A stretch of DNA of 64,000 nucleotides, taken from NCBI RefSeq assembly GCF_009908295.1, contig NZ_JAAALO010000005.1:577631-641630 (forward strand), written 5' to 3'. Source of the DNA: Micromonospora rubida. GTDB taxonomy: Bacteria > Actinomycetota > Actinomycetes > Mycobacteriales > Micromonosporaceae. Under the pieces are notes generated by a model. It saw only the letters and a program-made list of their open reading frames with translations. It was not told the DNA's origin and did not search any database. The position numbers and the translations under genes were made by a program. This document shows, in pieces, positions 1-7,865 of the stretch; position 1 is the first letter of the stretch, and each line of letters opens with the position of its first letter.

Positions 1-48
1 GCCGGTCACTTCGAACGCGATGGCGCCGAGCAACAGGATCCAGGCCAT
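1..48 (-). CDS. SMR-family small multidrug transporter, N-terminal 16 codons only
   Basis: The minus strand reads an ATG at 48 followed by 16 codons (MAWILLLGAIAFEVTG) running off the window edge. A hydrophobic first helix with the Glu of an 'A..FEV.G' pattern is typical of the small multidrug resistance family (EmrE/SugE type), where this glutamate is the proton- and substrate-coupling residue. A strong AGGAGGA ribosome binding site sits at 54-60, overlapping the stop codon of the upstream cyclase-like gene, so it appears to be the last visible gene of the left arm of the terpenoid cluster. It could export a product or cation, but only the first helix is visible. Confidence 0.6.
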   Translation of the reverse strand, partial: MAWILLLGAIAFEVTG

Positions 49-59
49 GTCCGTCCTCC

Positions 60-776
60 TCAGAAGTGCCGCCAGGGCCGCACGCCCTCGGCCCTGAGTC
101 GTCGGCGTAGCAGCACGATGTAGCTGATGTCGGCGATGAAGACCAGCAGATAGAGATAGTTGACCAGGGGCGTCAGCGGATAGTCCTGGTGCGTCACGCT
201 GTCGGCGACGAAGGAGGCCGGGCTGTCCGGCCACTGCTGGGTGACGCTGGTCGTCACGGTGAGCGCGGTGGCGATCCAGGCGAACAGCGTGCCGAGGAAC
301 TTGGCGACCGCGATGTAGAGCGACTGGCCGCGGCTGCTGCCCCGGCGCACCAGCATCGTGATGAACAGGATCGACATCATCACGTTGATGCCGAAGCCGG
401 TGTACTCGCCGTCCGGGTCGTTGAATTCGAAGAAGGCCAGATGCATCGCCGGGTACGCGGCCGCGATGGCGAGGAGCGCCACCGGCCGCAGGTAGCGGCG
501 TACCGGCGCGTCGAACTCGGTGGGCCCGTACCGGTACACCTGCCAGAGGATCACCATGTCGAAGAGGAACCAGACGATGCTCAGCGTGTGGATGTGGTCG
601 GCGAAGGGGTTGATGAAGAATCCGTACGCGGCCTCCCAGCACAGGTTGGTGGCCAGCGCCGCGATCGGCATCCCGTAGGTGTGTTCCTTGAAGCCGCGGT
701 AGATGATTCCCACGTAGGCGATCAGCCAGAAGATCACACAGATGACGCCGGTGACGACGACGGTGTCCGAGGTCAT
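60..776 (-). CDS. Pyr4/PaxB-like integral membrane terpene cyclase candidate
   Basis: A 238-residue protein with about seven hydrophobic helices. The N-terminal helix pair ends in 'TNLCWEAAYGFF' (Glu48), and a late helix carries 'FIADISYIVLL' (Asp216). Fungal Pyr4/PaxB/AtmB-type cyclases and their actinobacterial relatives are membrane proteins of this size, with an acidic residue in an N..WE..Y motif and another in the last helices, proposed to protonate an olefin or epoxide to start cyclisation. Its start overlaps the stop of the upstream gene (ATGA at 773-776). No aromatic prenyltransferase is visible nearby, so the substrate is unclear. The assignment rests on size, topology and these motifs; another small membrane enzyme family remains possible. 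Confidence 0.55.
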   Translation of the reverse strand: MTSDTVVVTGVICVIFWLIAYVGIIYRGFKEHTYGMPIAALATNLCWEAAYGFFINPFADHIHTLSIVWFLFDMVILWQVYRYGPTEFDAPVRRYLRPVALLAIAAAYPAMHLAFFEFNDPDGEYTGFGINVMMSILFITMLVRRGSSRGQSLYIAVAKFLGTLFAWIATALTVTTSVTQQWPDSPASFVADSVTHQDYPLTPLVNYLYLLVFIADISYIVLLRRRLRAEGVRPWRHF

Positions 777-1564
777 GGAGCCCTTTCGAGGGTCGGCTGG
801 GGAATCTGGGCGGTGCGCTGCCGGTAGCGGCGGGTGCCGAGCGCGGCCAGGCGGTCGCGTCGGGCTGCCGGGAAGCTGTCGAGACGTTCGTGGAAGAGCG
901 CCTCGTACCGGTCGAGTTGGGCGCGCAGCCGCGCGGGCGCGGCGTCGCCGTAGAGGCGTACGAACGAGTCATAGGTGTTGAACTGCCCGCTCGACACGTC
1001 CTGTGTGTAGTGCTCGAGGTCGTTGCCGATGTCGGCGAGCACCTCCACCGGCCACAGCAGGTCGAGGAGGTCCTGGTCGACCGGCCGGCGGAGGATTGCG
1101 AACGTCATGGCGTGCAGCAGCCGTACGTCGGAGGAGCGCAGCTCGGCGAGCCGGAGCAGCTGCTGCTCGTCGGCGACGCCGTGCGTGGTCACCTTGTTCT
1201 CCAGGCGCACGTACTGCTCGCCGAGGTCGAGCTGGCGGGCCACCGCGTCGTTGTGGGCGCGGGCACGGCGAAGAAGTGCCTCGAACTTGCCCTTGTAGCG
1301 GACCAGCTTGTCGTAGTGCCGGTTGTCCGCCACGTCGAGGTCGAGGTCGCGGCTGTCCTCGGCGACGGCGTCGACCCGGTAGACCAGGTATTCCACGAGG
1401 AACGCCAGCGGAGTGCACCGGGCCCGCTGCCATCGGGTCAGCTCCTGCGCCGGGTAGTACAGCTCGGTCACGTACTCCCGGAAGATGCCGCGCGACTTGG
1501 ACAACACCGCGTGCTCGGTGCGGAGCCGCTCCCGTACGCGTGCCGTCGTCGCCCGGCTCCCCAT
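773..1564 (-). CDS. class I prenyl-synthase-like enzyme (squalene/phytoene synthase type, uncertain)
   Basis: 263 residues, all-helical in appearance. A first acidic patch lies at about residues 65-73 (D..AEDSRD). A second stretch near 178-194 reads 'ADIGNDLEHYTQDVSSGQ', resembling in spacing the second Asp-rich motif of squalene/phytoene synthases (RD..ED...GR.Y). This suggests binding of Mg2+ and an isoprenoid diphosphate. It lies between a P450 and a cyclase-like gene and opposite a GGPP-synthase-type gene, which supports an isoprenoid role. The chosen ATG at 1564 shares bases with the P450 stop (TGATG, 1562-1566), implying coupled translation. Family membership is inference; it could be a non-catalytic relative. 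Confidence 0.45.
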   Translation of the reverse strand: MGSRATTARVRERLRTEHAVLSKSRGIFREYVTELYYPAQELTRWQRARCTPLAFLVEYLVYRVDAVAEDSRDLDLDVADNRHYDKLVRYKGKFEALLRRARAHNDAVARQLDLGEQYVRLENKVTTHGVADEQQLLRLAELRSSDVRLLHAMTFAILRRPVDQDLLDLLWPVEVLADIGNDLEHYTQDVSSGQFNTYDSFVRLYGDAAPARLRAQLDRYEALFHERLDSFPAARRDRLAALGTRRYRQRTAQIPQPTLERAP

Positions 1565-2898
1565 CAGGATGGCTCCCGGACGAGCCGCATCCGGAGGTTC
1601 TTCGGGTAGAGCGTTGTCGAGGCGGCCGGGCTGACGCGGGCCCCGGGGACGGGGTCGAGGGTCCAGCGGCGGGTGATCGTGGCCAGCGCGAGCGTGGCCT
1701 CGACGTAGCTGAACTGGTCGCCGATGCACTTGCGGGCGCCGCCGCCGAAGCTGACGAACGCGCTGCGCGGCGGTGCCGGGCAGCGCGTCGCGTCCCACCG
1801 GTCGGGCCGGAACCGGTCGGGCTCTTCGTACAGATCGGCCCGGCGTTGTAGCAGGTACGGGCTCCAGGCGACGAACGTGCCGGCCGGGATCGGGTACCCG
1901 CCGAGCTCGGTGTCGGCGGTGACGGCTCGGGTGACGATCCAGGCCGGCGGGTAGAGCCGCAGCGACTCGGTGACGATCCGCGTGGTGAGCTCCAGTGCGG
2001 GGATGTCCTCGAACGTCGCCACATCGCCGGTGAGGACCTGCTCGACCTCGGCGCGCTGCCGGGCCCGCACGTCGGCGTCCTGCGAGAGCAGGTACAGCGA
2101 CCAGGCGAGGGTGTTGGCGATCGTCTCGGATCCGGCGGCGAAGAACGTCATGACCTCGTCGACCGCCTCGTTCTCGGTCAGCGAGGACGACGTGTCGCTC
2201 TGGTCGTCGCGGGCGGCGAGCAGGCTGGCCAGCAGGTCGTCGTGGTCGCCTGCGTGGGCTCGGCGCTCGGCGACGATGGCGCCGATCGTCTGCCGCAGGC
2301 GGGTGACGGCCCTCCGGTAGCGCTGGTTGACCGGCAGTGGCAGCCGGGTCAGCACGGGCGGCAGCAACATGGTGCGGTGGATGCCGCTGACGAGCGTCTG
2401 CAGGTCGCCGACCGCCTGCCGGAGGCGGTCGGCCGGCATCGACGACGAGAACATCGTCGCGACGGCGATCGACATCGACAGCGACGCCATCTCAGCCCGG
2501 ACGTCCAGGACCTGGCCCGGCCGCCAGCCGGCGGTCGCCGTGTCGATGTGGCCCGTCATCACTCGGGCGTATCCGGGGTAGCGGCTGTGGTGAAACGAGT
2601 GTTGCGCGAGGCGCCGCCGGCGACGGTGCCGGCTGTGCGGGCAGGAGGCGAGGCCGTCGCCGAACTCCTCGAGCCCGGAGTCGAAGGAGGGGCCGCCCTT
2701 GTCGTAGGTGCGGTCGTCGACGAGGACCCTGCGGGTGAGTTCCGGGTCGCAGACGACCACGATCCGCACCGGCCCGAGCGTGAGGCGTAGCACGTTGCCG
2801 TGCGCCGGGAGGGTGGAGAGGTAGCCGAGCGGGTCGGATAGCAGCGCCGCGGCATGCCCGATCACGGGTATCCGCCGCGGGGCGTCAGGTATCGCCAT
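1564..2898 (-). CDS. cytochrome P450, terpenoid oxidase type
   Basis: 444 residues with all core P450 signatures: I-helix oxygen-binding motif AAGSET (about 254-259), ExxR as ESLR (311-314) and a haem loop FGGGARKCIG with proximal Cys391. The Arg-rich C-helix 'HRRRRRLAQHSFH' is typical of class I bacterial P450s such as pentalenene oxygenases. It likely oxidises a terpenoid intermediate in the cytosol using a ferredoxin and reductase not encoded in the window. It is the first gene of the left operon; its own promoter (TTGACA, 2963-2968) lies about 40-70 bases upstream. It continues into the prenyl-synthase-like gene with a one-base overlap. Confidence 0.92.
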   Translation of the reverse strand: MAIPDAPRRIPVIGHAAALLSDPLGYLSTLPAHGNVLRLTLGPVRIVVVCDPELTRRVLVDDRTYDKGGPSFDSGLEEFGDGLASCPHSRHRRRRRLAQHSFHHSRYPGYARVMTGHIDTATAGWRPGQVLDVRAEMASLSMSIAVATMFSSSMPADRLRQAVGDLQTLVSGIHRTMLLPPVLTRLPLPVNQRYRRAVTRLRQTIGAIVAERRAHAGDHDDLLASLLAARDDQSDTSSSLTENEAVDEVMTFFAAGSETIANTLAWSLYLLSQDADVRARQRAEVEQVLTGDVATFEDIPALELTTRIVTESLRLYPPAWIVTRAVTADTELGGYPIPAGTFVAWSPYLLQRRADLYEEPDRFRPDRWDATRCPAPPRSAFVSFGGGARKCIGDQFSYVEATLALATITRRWTLDPVPGARVSPAASTTLYPKNLRMRLVREPS

Positions 2899-2938
2899 TC
2901 ACTTCTCCACCGTCGGTGACGCCCATGCGGGCGCGATG

Positions 2939-2968
2939 AATGTAAACGGACCTGTTCATCGTTGTCAA
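2939..2968 (-). promoter_or_regulatory. promoter of the left (P450) operon
   Basis: Reading the minus strand, TTGACA (2968-2963) is followed after 18 bases by TACATT (2944-2939), a good housekeeping sigma-type promoter ending about 40 bases before the P450 start codon. The spacer contains GATGAACA (2959-2952). The same octamer occurs on the plus strand at 3260-3267, next to the promoter of the opposing operon, so the two arms may respond to one regulator. Confidence 0.6.
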
Positions 2969-3245
2969 AGCAAATTAACGACAATGCCAAATTGCAGCCA
3001 GGCCTCGCGGGTGTCCGTTCGGCGCCAGGTGGGGCGTGTCAAGATCGACATGGGAATGGCGGCGCCGCAGCGCCGCCAAATGGTCGACACCACGGTGTCG
3101 ACTGCCGCGAATCCTCACCGTTTTCCCAGCTCAGATTGTCTTTTGTCGGCGTCGACGTCGAGCGGTGGCGCTCGCGCTGATCATAACTTCACCCCCGTGG
3201 ATCAGCCCTGCGCCAGATTAACACCGCCGGCCAACGCTGGGCAAA

Positions 3246-3272
3246 GTCAATGCATAACAGATGAACATTGAC
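3246..3272. promoter_or_regulatory. inverted repeat, possible operator of the cluster
   Basis: GTCAATG (3246-3252) and CATTGAC (3266-3272) form perfect 7-base arms with a 13-base spacer. The right arm overlaps the -35 box of the right-arm promoter, a position suited to a repressor or an activator. The spacer end and right arm also include GATGAACA, mirrored at the opposite promoter. No regulator gene is present in the visible cluster, so the binding protein is unknown. Confidence 0.4.
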
Positions 3273-3296
3273 TCTCCACTTAGAGCGGCGTACAGT
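3268..3296 (+). promoter_or_regulatory. promoter of the right (prenyl synthase) operon
   Basis: TTGACT (3268-3273), a 17-base spacer and TACAGT (3291-3296) give a near-consensus promoter. Transcription would begin around 3303, between this box and the ATG at 3329. That argues against any start codon upstream of 3300 for the prenyl synthase gene. The 2899-3328 intergenic region is visibly richer in A+T than its surroundings. Confidence 0.6.
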
Positions 3297-3328
3297 TGCC
3301 CCGGCTTCTCACCCATGGGGGAACGTCA

Positions 3329-4219
3329 ATGTTGAAACAGCTTGGTCTGCCATCGCGCCTGCGCTCACAGCGTGAGCTCATCGACCGCGAACTCGAGCGG
3401 GCCATCCAGATCGACGGGCCCGACGAGCTGTACCGGACAATCAGATATTCGCTGCTGGCGGGCGGTAAACGGATCCGGCCGATCCTGTGCCTCACCGCCT
3501 GCACGGCCTGCGGCGGCAGCACCGAGGTGGCGATGCCGACCGCGGTTGCTCTGGAGATGCTGCACACCGCGACGCTGATCCACGACGATCTGCCGTCGAT
3601 GGACAACGACGACTTCCGGCGCGGCCGCCCCACCAACCACAAGGTGTTCGGCGAAGGCATGGCTCTGCTCGCCGGCGACGCGCTGCTGTCGTACTCGCTG
3701 GAGCACGTGCTCTTGCACACCGACGCGCCGACGAGCCGGGTCCTGCGGGTGATCCGCACTCTGCTGCACACCATCGGCATCCACGGGGCGATCGGCGGCC
3801 AGGTCATCGACGTCCAGCTGGCCGACCGTGAGGACGTCGACCTGGCGACGCTGGAGAGCATGCACACCCGCAAGACCGGCGCGCTGCTCAGCGCCGCCGT
3901 GGTGACGGGCGCGGTTCTGGCCGGCGCGGACGAGGAGTTGGTCCGCCGCGCCGAGTCGTACGGGATGAAGATCGGTCTGGCCTTCCAGATCATCGACGAC
4001 ATCCTCGACGTCACGTCGACCTTGGCCGAGCTCGGCAAGACGCCACACAAGGACGAGGAGCAGCGCAAGGCGACGTTCCCCCGGCTGCTCGGCCTCGACG
4101 AGTCGCGCCGTCGCGCCACCGAACTCATCGCCTCGGCGAAGCAGGACGTCGAGTTGTTCGGCGCGGGTGCTCAGCCGCTGTGCGCCATCGCGGACTACAT
4201 CCTCACCCGTACCCACTGA
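3329..4219 (+). CDS. polyprenyl diphosphate synthase, probable geranylgeranyl diphosphate synthase
   Basis: 296 residues, normal for the family. The first Asp-rich motif DDLPSMD lies at 86-92 and the second DDILD at 223-227; both bind Mg2+ and the diphosphates. The residue five before the first motif is Ala81, where FPP synthases usually carry an aromatic residue. This predicts a longer product, most likely C20 GGPP, and hence a diterpenoid pathway. ATG at 3329 is preferred over earlier in-frame codons because it follows a GGGGGAA ribosome binding site (about 3317-3323) and lies downstream of the predicted transcription start. It heads the right operon, with 14 bases to the next gene. Confidence 0.88.
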   Translation: MLKQLGLPSRLRSQRELIDRELERAIQIDGPDELYRTIRYSLLAGGKRIRPILCLTACTACGGSTEVAMPTAVALEMLHTATLIHDDLPSMDNDDFRRGRPTNHKVFGEGMALLAGDALLSYSLEHVLLHTDAPTSRVLRVIRTLLHTIGIHGAIGGQVIDVQLADREDVDLATLESMHTRKTGALLSAAVVTGAVLAGADEELVRRAESYGMKIGLAFQIIDDILDVTSTLAELGKTPHKDEEQRKATFPRLLGLDESRRRATELIASAKQDVELFGAGAQPLCAIADYILTRTH

Positions 4220-4233
4220 ACGGGATCGTGTAG

Positions 4234-5331
4234 ATGACCAGAAGGCATACCGACCGGCTGGCCCTGCCCGCACCGGCCGCCGATCCCGTTCCCGAGGACC
4301 TGGCGGCCAGCTGGTACGCGGGGCTCTCCACCGCACGCCTGCGCGACCGCCCGGTGGCCCTGCAGCTGTTCGGCCATGACCTGGTGGCCTGGCGGGAACG
4401 CTCGGGCCGGGCCGTCGTGGCTCCGCGCTACTGCCCCCACCAGGGCGCCAGCCTGGCGCTGGGCAAGGTGGACGACGCCGGCCTGCGGTGCCCGTTCCAC
4501 GGCTGGAGGTTCGACGGGTCCGGCGCCTGCGTGCGGATTCCCGGATCCGCGCGCATTCCGGCCACCGCGAAGCTGACGCCCTATCCGACCGTGGAACGCT
4601 ACGGCTACGTCTGGGTCTGGTACGGCACCGCCGAGCCCCTGTTCAGTCTGCCGGACTTTCCCGCGCTCGCGGAGAACCGGGATCGCTACGTCGGCTTCCG
4701 CTACAACGACCGCAGCACCGGCACGGCCCGGCAGCTGCTGGAGAACGCGTTCGACTACTACCACTTCCAGACGTTGCACGGCTTGTCACTGGACCACACC
4801 GAGTTCCGGATGCTGCGCGATCAGTCGGAAGCCGCCGACAACGGCTCGCCGATCGACTCCCCCGCGTGGCTCGGCGCCTGGTTCGAGGGCATCGCCACGC
4901 CCGGGCACCCGGTACGCGATCCCGCTCGCTGGGGAATGGCCAAGGCGGCGACGTTTGCGGCCGGTGACGCCTTTCAGCTGCTGGTCGACGGTTGGCCCGG
5001 CGGCCAGCGCTTCACCGGCTACGTCGACGGCAAGGAGTTCTTCAAGGTCCTGCTGGCGATCACTCCGGTGTCCGAACGGGTCACCACCCAGGTCGGCTGG
5101 GCGGGCACGCCGCGCACCGGCCGGCTGCGGACGCTCTTCAACCTCGTCATGCTCTACGGGCAGAGCCGCGCCGGAACCAAGCAGGACATCCCGATCTACG
5201 ACACGACCGAGGCCACCGCCGGAACACTGCGGACCCCGTACGACAACGGTGTTGCCCACTTCCGCCGGTACTACCAGTCGTGGGTGGGCAGGGTCGAGAC
5301 CACGACCGCCCCGGTCAGGAGCCGGTCGTGA
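4234..5331 (+). CDS. Rieske non-haem iron oxygenase 1 (KshA-like)
   Basis: 365 residues. The N-terminal Rieske domain has CPH followed after 16 residues by CPFH, coordinating a 2Fe-2S cluster. The C-terminal catalytic domain has 'ENAFDYYHFQTLH', the D-x2-H-x4-H part of the mononuclear iron site with its bridging Asp. The 'WYAG..S..L' opening and overall length resemble 3-ketosteroid 9-alpha-hydroxylase oxygenases and DAF-36-type sterol desaturases, so a polycyclic terpenoid is a plausible substrate. No cognate reductase or ferredoxin is encoded nearby. Its stop overlaps the GTG start of the second Rieske gene (GTGA), indicating coupling. Confidence 0.88.
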   Translation: MTRRHTDRLALPAPAADPVPEDLAASWYAGLSTARLRDRPVALQLFGHDLVAWRERSGRAVVAPRYCPHQGASLALGKVDDAGLRCPFHGWRFDGSGACVRIPGSARIPATAKLTPYPTVERYGYVWVWYGTAEPLFSLPDFPALAENRDRYVGFRYNDRSTGTARQLLENAFDYYHFQTLHGLSLDHTEFRMLRDQSEAADNGSPIDSPAWLGAWFEGIATPGHPVRDPARWGMAKAATFAAGDAFQLLVDGWPGGQRFTGYVDGKEFFKVLLAITPVSERVTTQVGWAGTPRTGRLRTLFNLVMLYGQSRAGTKQDIPIYDTTEATAGTLRTPYDNGVAHFRRYYQSWVGRVETTTAPVRSRS

Positions 5332-6395
5332 CCGCCACGAGCCCGATCTCGCGCCACCCGCGCCGGGCGGCCCCGTCGCAGCCGGGCACCGACATGCGGC
5401 TCGCCGCGGGCTGGTACCTCGCCATGGCCTCTGCCGAGCTGCGCCGCGGGCCGCAGAAGCTCGACCTGTTCGGCCGCGAGTTGGTCGCCTGGCGCGACGG
5501 GACCGGCCGGGCATCGATCATGCCGCGGCACTGTCCGCACCTGGGTGCCAGCCTCGCGGTCGGCAAGGTGGTCGACGGCAGCCTGCGGTGCGCGTTCCAC
5601 CACTGGCGCTTCGACGCCACCGGGGCGTGCGCGTCGGTGCCCGGTATGCAGCAGCTCTCGCATTCGATGCGACAGCCACGGGCCTATCCCCTCGTCGAGC
5701 GGTACGGCTACCTCTGGATCTGGTACGGCGGCGGCGAACCGGCCTACCCGCTGCCGGAGGTTCCGGCACTGACCGAGCGCCGGAACGAGAACCTCAGGTA
5801 CCGCTTCTCGCACACGACCGCCGCGACGCCGCGCCGGATCCTCGAGAACGCCTTCGACCATTATCACTTCATGGCGCTGCACGGCGTCGCGTGCGATCGG
5901 ATGCCGGAACTGATCATGCTGCCGGAACCGGCCTCGGCCGCCGAGAACGGGCCGCCGATCCCCGAGGACGCCTGGACCGGAGCCCGGCTGGAGTTCCACG
6001 GCCTTCAGGTGCCCGCCGCGATCCGCGCGCTCGGGCTGCGCAGCGAGAAGTTCGAACTCCTCGTCGACGGCTGGCCGGCGGGGCAGCGCCTCACCTTCCT
6101 GCTGGACGGCGAGGTGGTGGTGAAGGAGTTGCTCGGCGTCACGCCGGTCGGTCCGGGGCGTACTCACATGCGCGGCTGGTCACTGGTCCGCCGTACCGGC
6201 AACCCGGTCCGGGACCGGCTGGTGTACCTCGCCTATCGCGCCCACCACTGGTGGGGCACCCGCGAAGACCTCGCCATCTACCGCGACGCCGACGACACCG
6301 CCGCGCCCACCCCGACCCGGCACGACCACGCCCTCCTGCGTTTCCGCAAGCAGTATGCGACCTGGGTCGACCGCGCCGAAGAAGGAGCACCGTGA
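5328..6395 (+). CDS. Rieske non-haem iron oxygenase 2
   Basis: 355 residues from the GTG at 5328, which overlaps the preceding stop; longer upstream reading would run inside the first Rieske gene. Rieske ligands are CPH-x16-CAFH, and the catalytic iron site is 'ENAFDHYHFMALH', with all ligands kept. It is clearly a paralogue of its neighbour (shared 'LFG.ELVAWRD', 'CPHLGASLAVGK' and 'LLVDGWPAGQR' stretches). It probably oxidises the same terpenoid scaffold at another position or a later stage. The gene ends in GTGA overlap with the methyltransferase. Confidence 0.88.
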   Translation: MTATSPISRHPRRAAPSQPGTDMRLAAGWYLAMASAELRRGPQKLDLFGRELVAWRDGTGRASIMPRHCPHLGASLAVGKVVDGSLRCAFHHWRFDATGACASVPGMQQLSHSMRQPRAYPLVERYGYLWIWYGGGEPAYPLPEVPALTERRNENLRYRFSHTTAATPRRILENAFDHYHFMALHGVACDRMPELIMLPEPASAAENGPPIPEDAWTGARLEFHGLQVPAAIRALGLRSEKFELLVDGWPAGQRLTFLLDGEVVVKELLGVTPVGPGRTHMRGWSLVRRTGNPVRDRLVYLAYRAHHWWGTREDLAIYRDADDTAAPTPTRHDHALLRFRKQYATWVDRAEEGAP

Positions 6396-7231
6396 ACGAC
6401 TCCTACCGCCCCGACCGCGAGAGCGTCGGGGAGATGTACGACAAGATCACCGTGCTGTCCGAGGACATGCTCGGCGACAGTCATCACTTCGGGTACTTCC
6501 CGGACGGCGGGTACGAGGACGTCGGCATGCGGGAAGCAGCCGACAACCTGACCGATCTGCTGATCGAACGGCTGGCGCTGCGGCCCGGCCAGCGAGTGCT
6601 CGACCTCGGCTGCGGCACCGGCCGTCCCGCCGTCCGGCTCGCCGAGACCGTCCCGGTCGAGGTCGTCGGCATCACCATCAGCCAGGCACAGGTGGACATC
6701 GCCACCGAGCGGGCGGCGGGCGCGGGGGTCGCCGATCGCGTACGGTTCGAGCTGGTCGACGCCACGTCCATGCCGTACGACAAGGACTCGTTCGACGCGG
6801 TCCTCGCCATCGAGTCGCTTGAGCACCTACCCGACCAGGCCGGCGTGCTCAACGCGATCGCCGGGATGCTGCGGCCGGGCGGCCGGCTGGTGGTCGCGCA
6901 ACCGGTGCTCCAACGAGTGGACGATCACGAGCGGGACGACTTCGTCAGACAGCTCTACCAGAGCTACCACCTGGCCCAGCCGCCGTACCTGGACGAATAT
7001 CCCCAGCTCTTCGCTCGCGCCGGGCTGCGTACCCGGTACGTGGAGGACATCTACGAGCAGGTGATCCCGCCAACCCTCGCCGTGGTGGACGCATGGGTCC
7101 GGGCCAACTCCGAGCGGATCTCGGCGCTGGGCGACTACGCGCAGGAGGTGCGGGGGCTCATCGACGGCATGCGCACCTTCGCGGAGCTGCCCGGAGTGGG
7201 GTTCGCCGTCCTCGTCGCCGGCAAGGGGTGA
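6392..7231 (+). CDS. SAM-dependent methyltransferase 1
   Basis: 279 residues starting at GTG 6392, overlapping the upstream stop by four bases. The SAM-binding motif I is VLDLGCGTGRPAVRLA (about 69-84). It is followed by an acidic motif and the 'LRPGGRLVVAQP' post-III region of class I methyltransferases. The N-terminal 'YDKITVLSEDMLGDSHHFGYF' pattern resembles small-molecule methyltransferases such as the rifamycin and geranyl-diphosphate types. It may O- or C-methylate the terpenoid; O-methylation of an acid or hydroxyl created by the oxygenases is the simplest guess. Confidence 0.85.
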   Translation: MNDSYRPDRESVGEMYDKITVLSEDMLGDSHHFGYFPDGGYEDVGMREAADNLTDLLIERLALRPGQRVLDLGCGTGRPAVRLAETVPVEVVGITISQAQVDIATERAAGAGVADRVRFELVDATSMPYDKDSFDAVLAIESLEHLPDQAGVLNAIAGMLRPGGRLVVAQPVLQRVDDHERDDFVRQLYQSYHLAQPPYLDEYPQLFARAGLRTRYVEDIYEQVIPPTLAVVDAWVRANSERISALGDYAQEVRGLIDGMRTFAELPGVGFAVLVAGKG

Positions 7232-7366
7232 CGGCCGTGCTCCGCAGTCACACCGGGTACGACGCCGCCGAACGATTCCTGCCGCGTCGTCCCGGTTCGG
7301 GGAATCTGTCGCCTAGGCTTTCTCCCGGGCCGGCCCCGAGGCCAAGTAGTGGAGAGGGTGTTCCGA

Positions 7367-7819
7367 ATGACCGAAGCCAGCTGGCAGCCGACCGCGGCGG
7401 GTGTCATGCGACTGCCGTCCGGATGGCTGGTGCGCGGCCGCGGCCTGCGGCATCCGTTGCCGGACGGCCCCGAGCCGCAGTTCGGGGTCTACCTGGTGGG
7501 CTCCGCGCCGAAGCCGGTGACGTGGGAGAGCCGCTGGGTCCGCTGGCGGGACTTCTGGCTACCGGCCGACCGCACGGACTTCGTCGGCATCCTGCGCGAG
7601 GTGCTGGACCGGGCCGGGACGCAACGGGTCGAGCTGGCCTGCGGAGGCGGCTTCGGGCGTACCGGGACGGCACTGTCGTGCCTGGCGGTCCTCGACGGCG
7701 TGCCCCCCGCGGAGGCCGTTGCCTACGTCCGCGCGCACTACTCGCACCGGGCCGTCGAGACACCGTGGCAACGGCGTTTCGTCACTCGCTTCGACCAGGC
7801 GGCGCCACACCGGCGCTGA
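7367..7819 (+). CDS. protein-tyrosine-phosphatase-like protein
   Basis: 150 residues. The sequence 'ELACGGGFGRTGTA' carries the C-x5-R phosphatase loop (Cys92, Arg98), the catalytic signature of the tyrosine/dual-specificity phosphatase fold. A downstream 'AVETPWQRRFV' segment is typical of a small actinobacterial branch. The start ATG at 7367 follows GGAGAGGG (7350-7357). A short gap (7232-7366) separates it from the methyltransferase and 46 bases from the third Rieske gene, making it the one loosely packed gene in the operon. It may dephosphorylate a protein or a phosphorylated intermediate; the latter is attractive because a phosphotransferase-like enzyme follows. Confidence 0.8.
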   Translation: MTEASWQPTAAGVMRLPSGWLVRGRGLRHPLPDGPEPQFGVYLVGSAPKPVTWESRWVRWRDFWLPADRTDFVGILREVLDRAGTQRVELACGGGFGRTGTALSCLAVLDGVPPAEAVAYVRAHYSHRAVETPWQRRFVTRFDQAAPHRR

Positions 7820-7865
7820 CCGGTTCGCGTCCCGTTCCCGCCGGGCCGGTCGGCGGTGCGGGGCG

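Noticed and set aside
189..827. Long plus-strand open frame opposite the membrane cyclase candidate
   Set aside because: Arg/Glu/His-rich composition typical of the antisense of a high-GC gene; no family match or ribosome binding site.
4955..6390. Very long alternative frame running through the Rieske genes into the methyltransferase
   Set aside because: Only the part from 6392 is meaningful (methyltransferase); the earlier part is an Arg/Pro-rich shadow of the Rieske genes.
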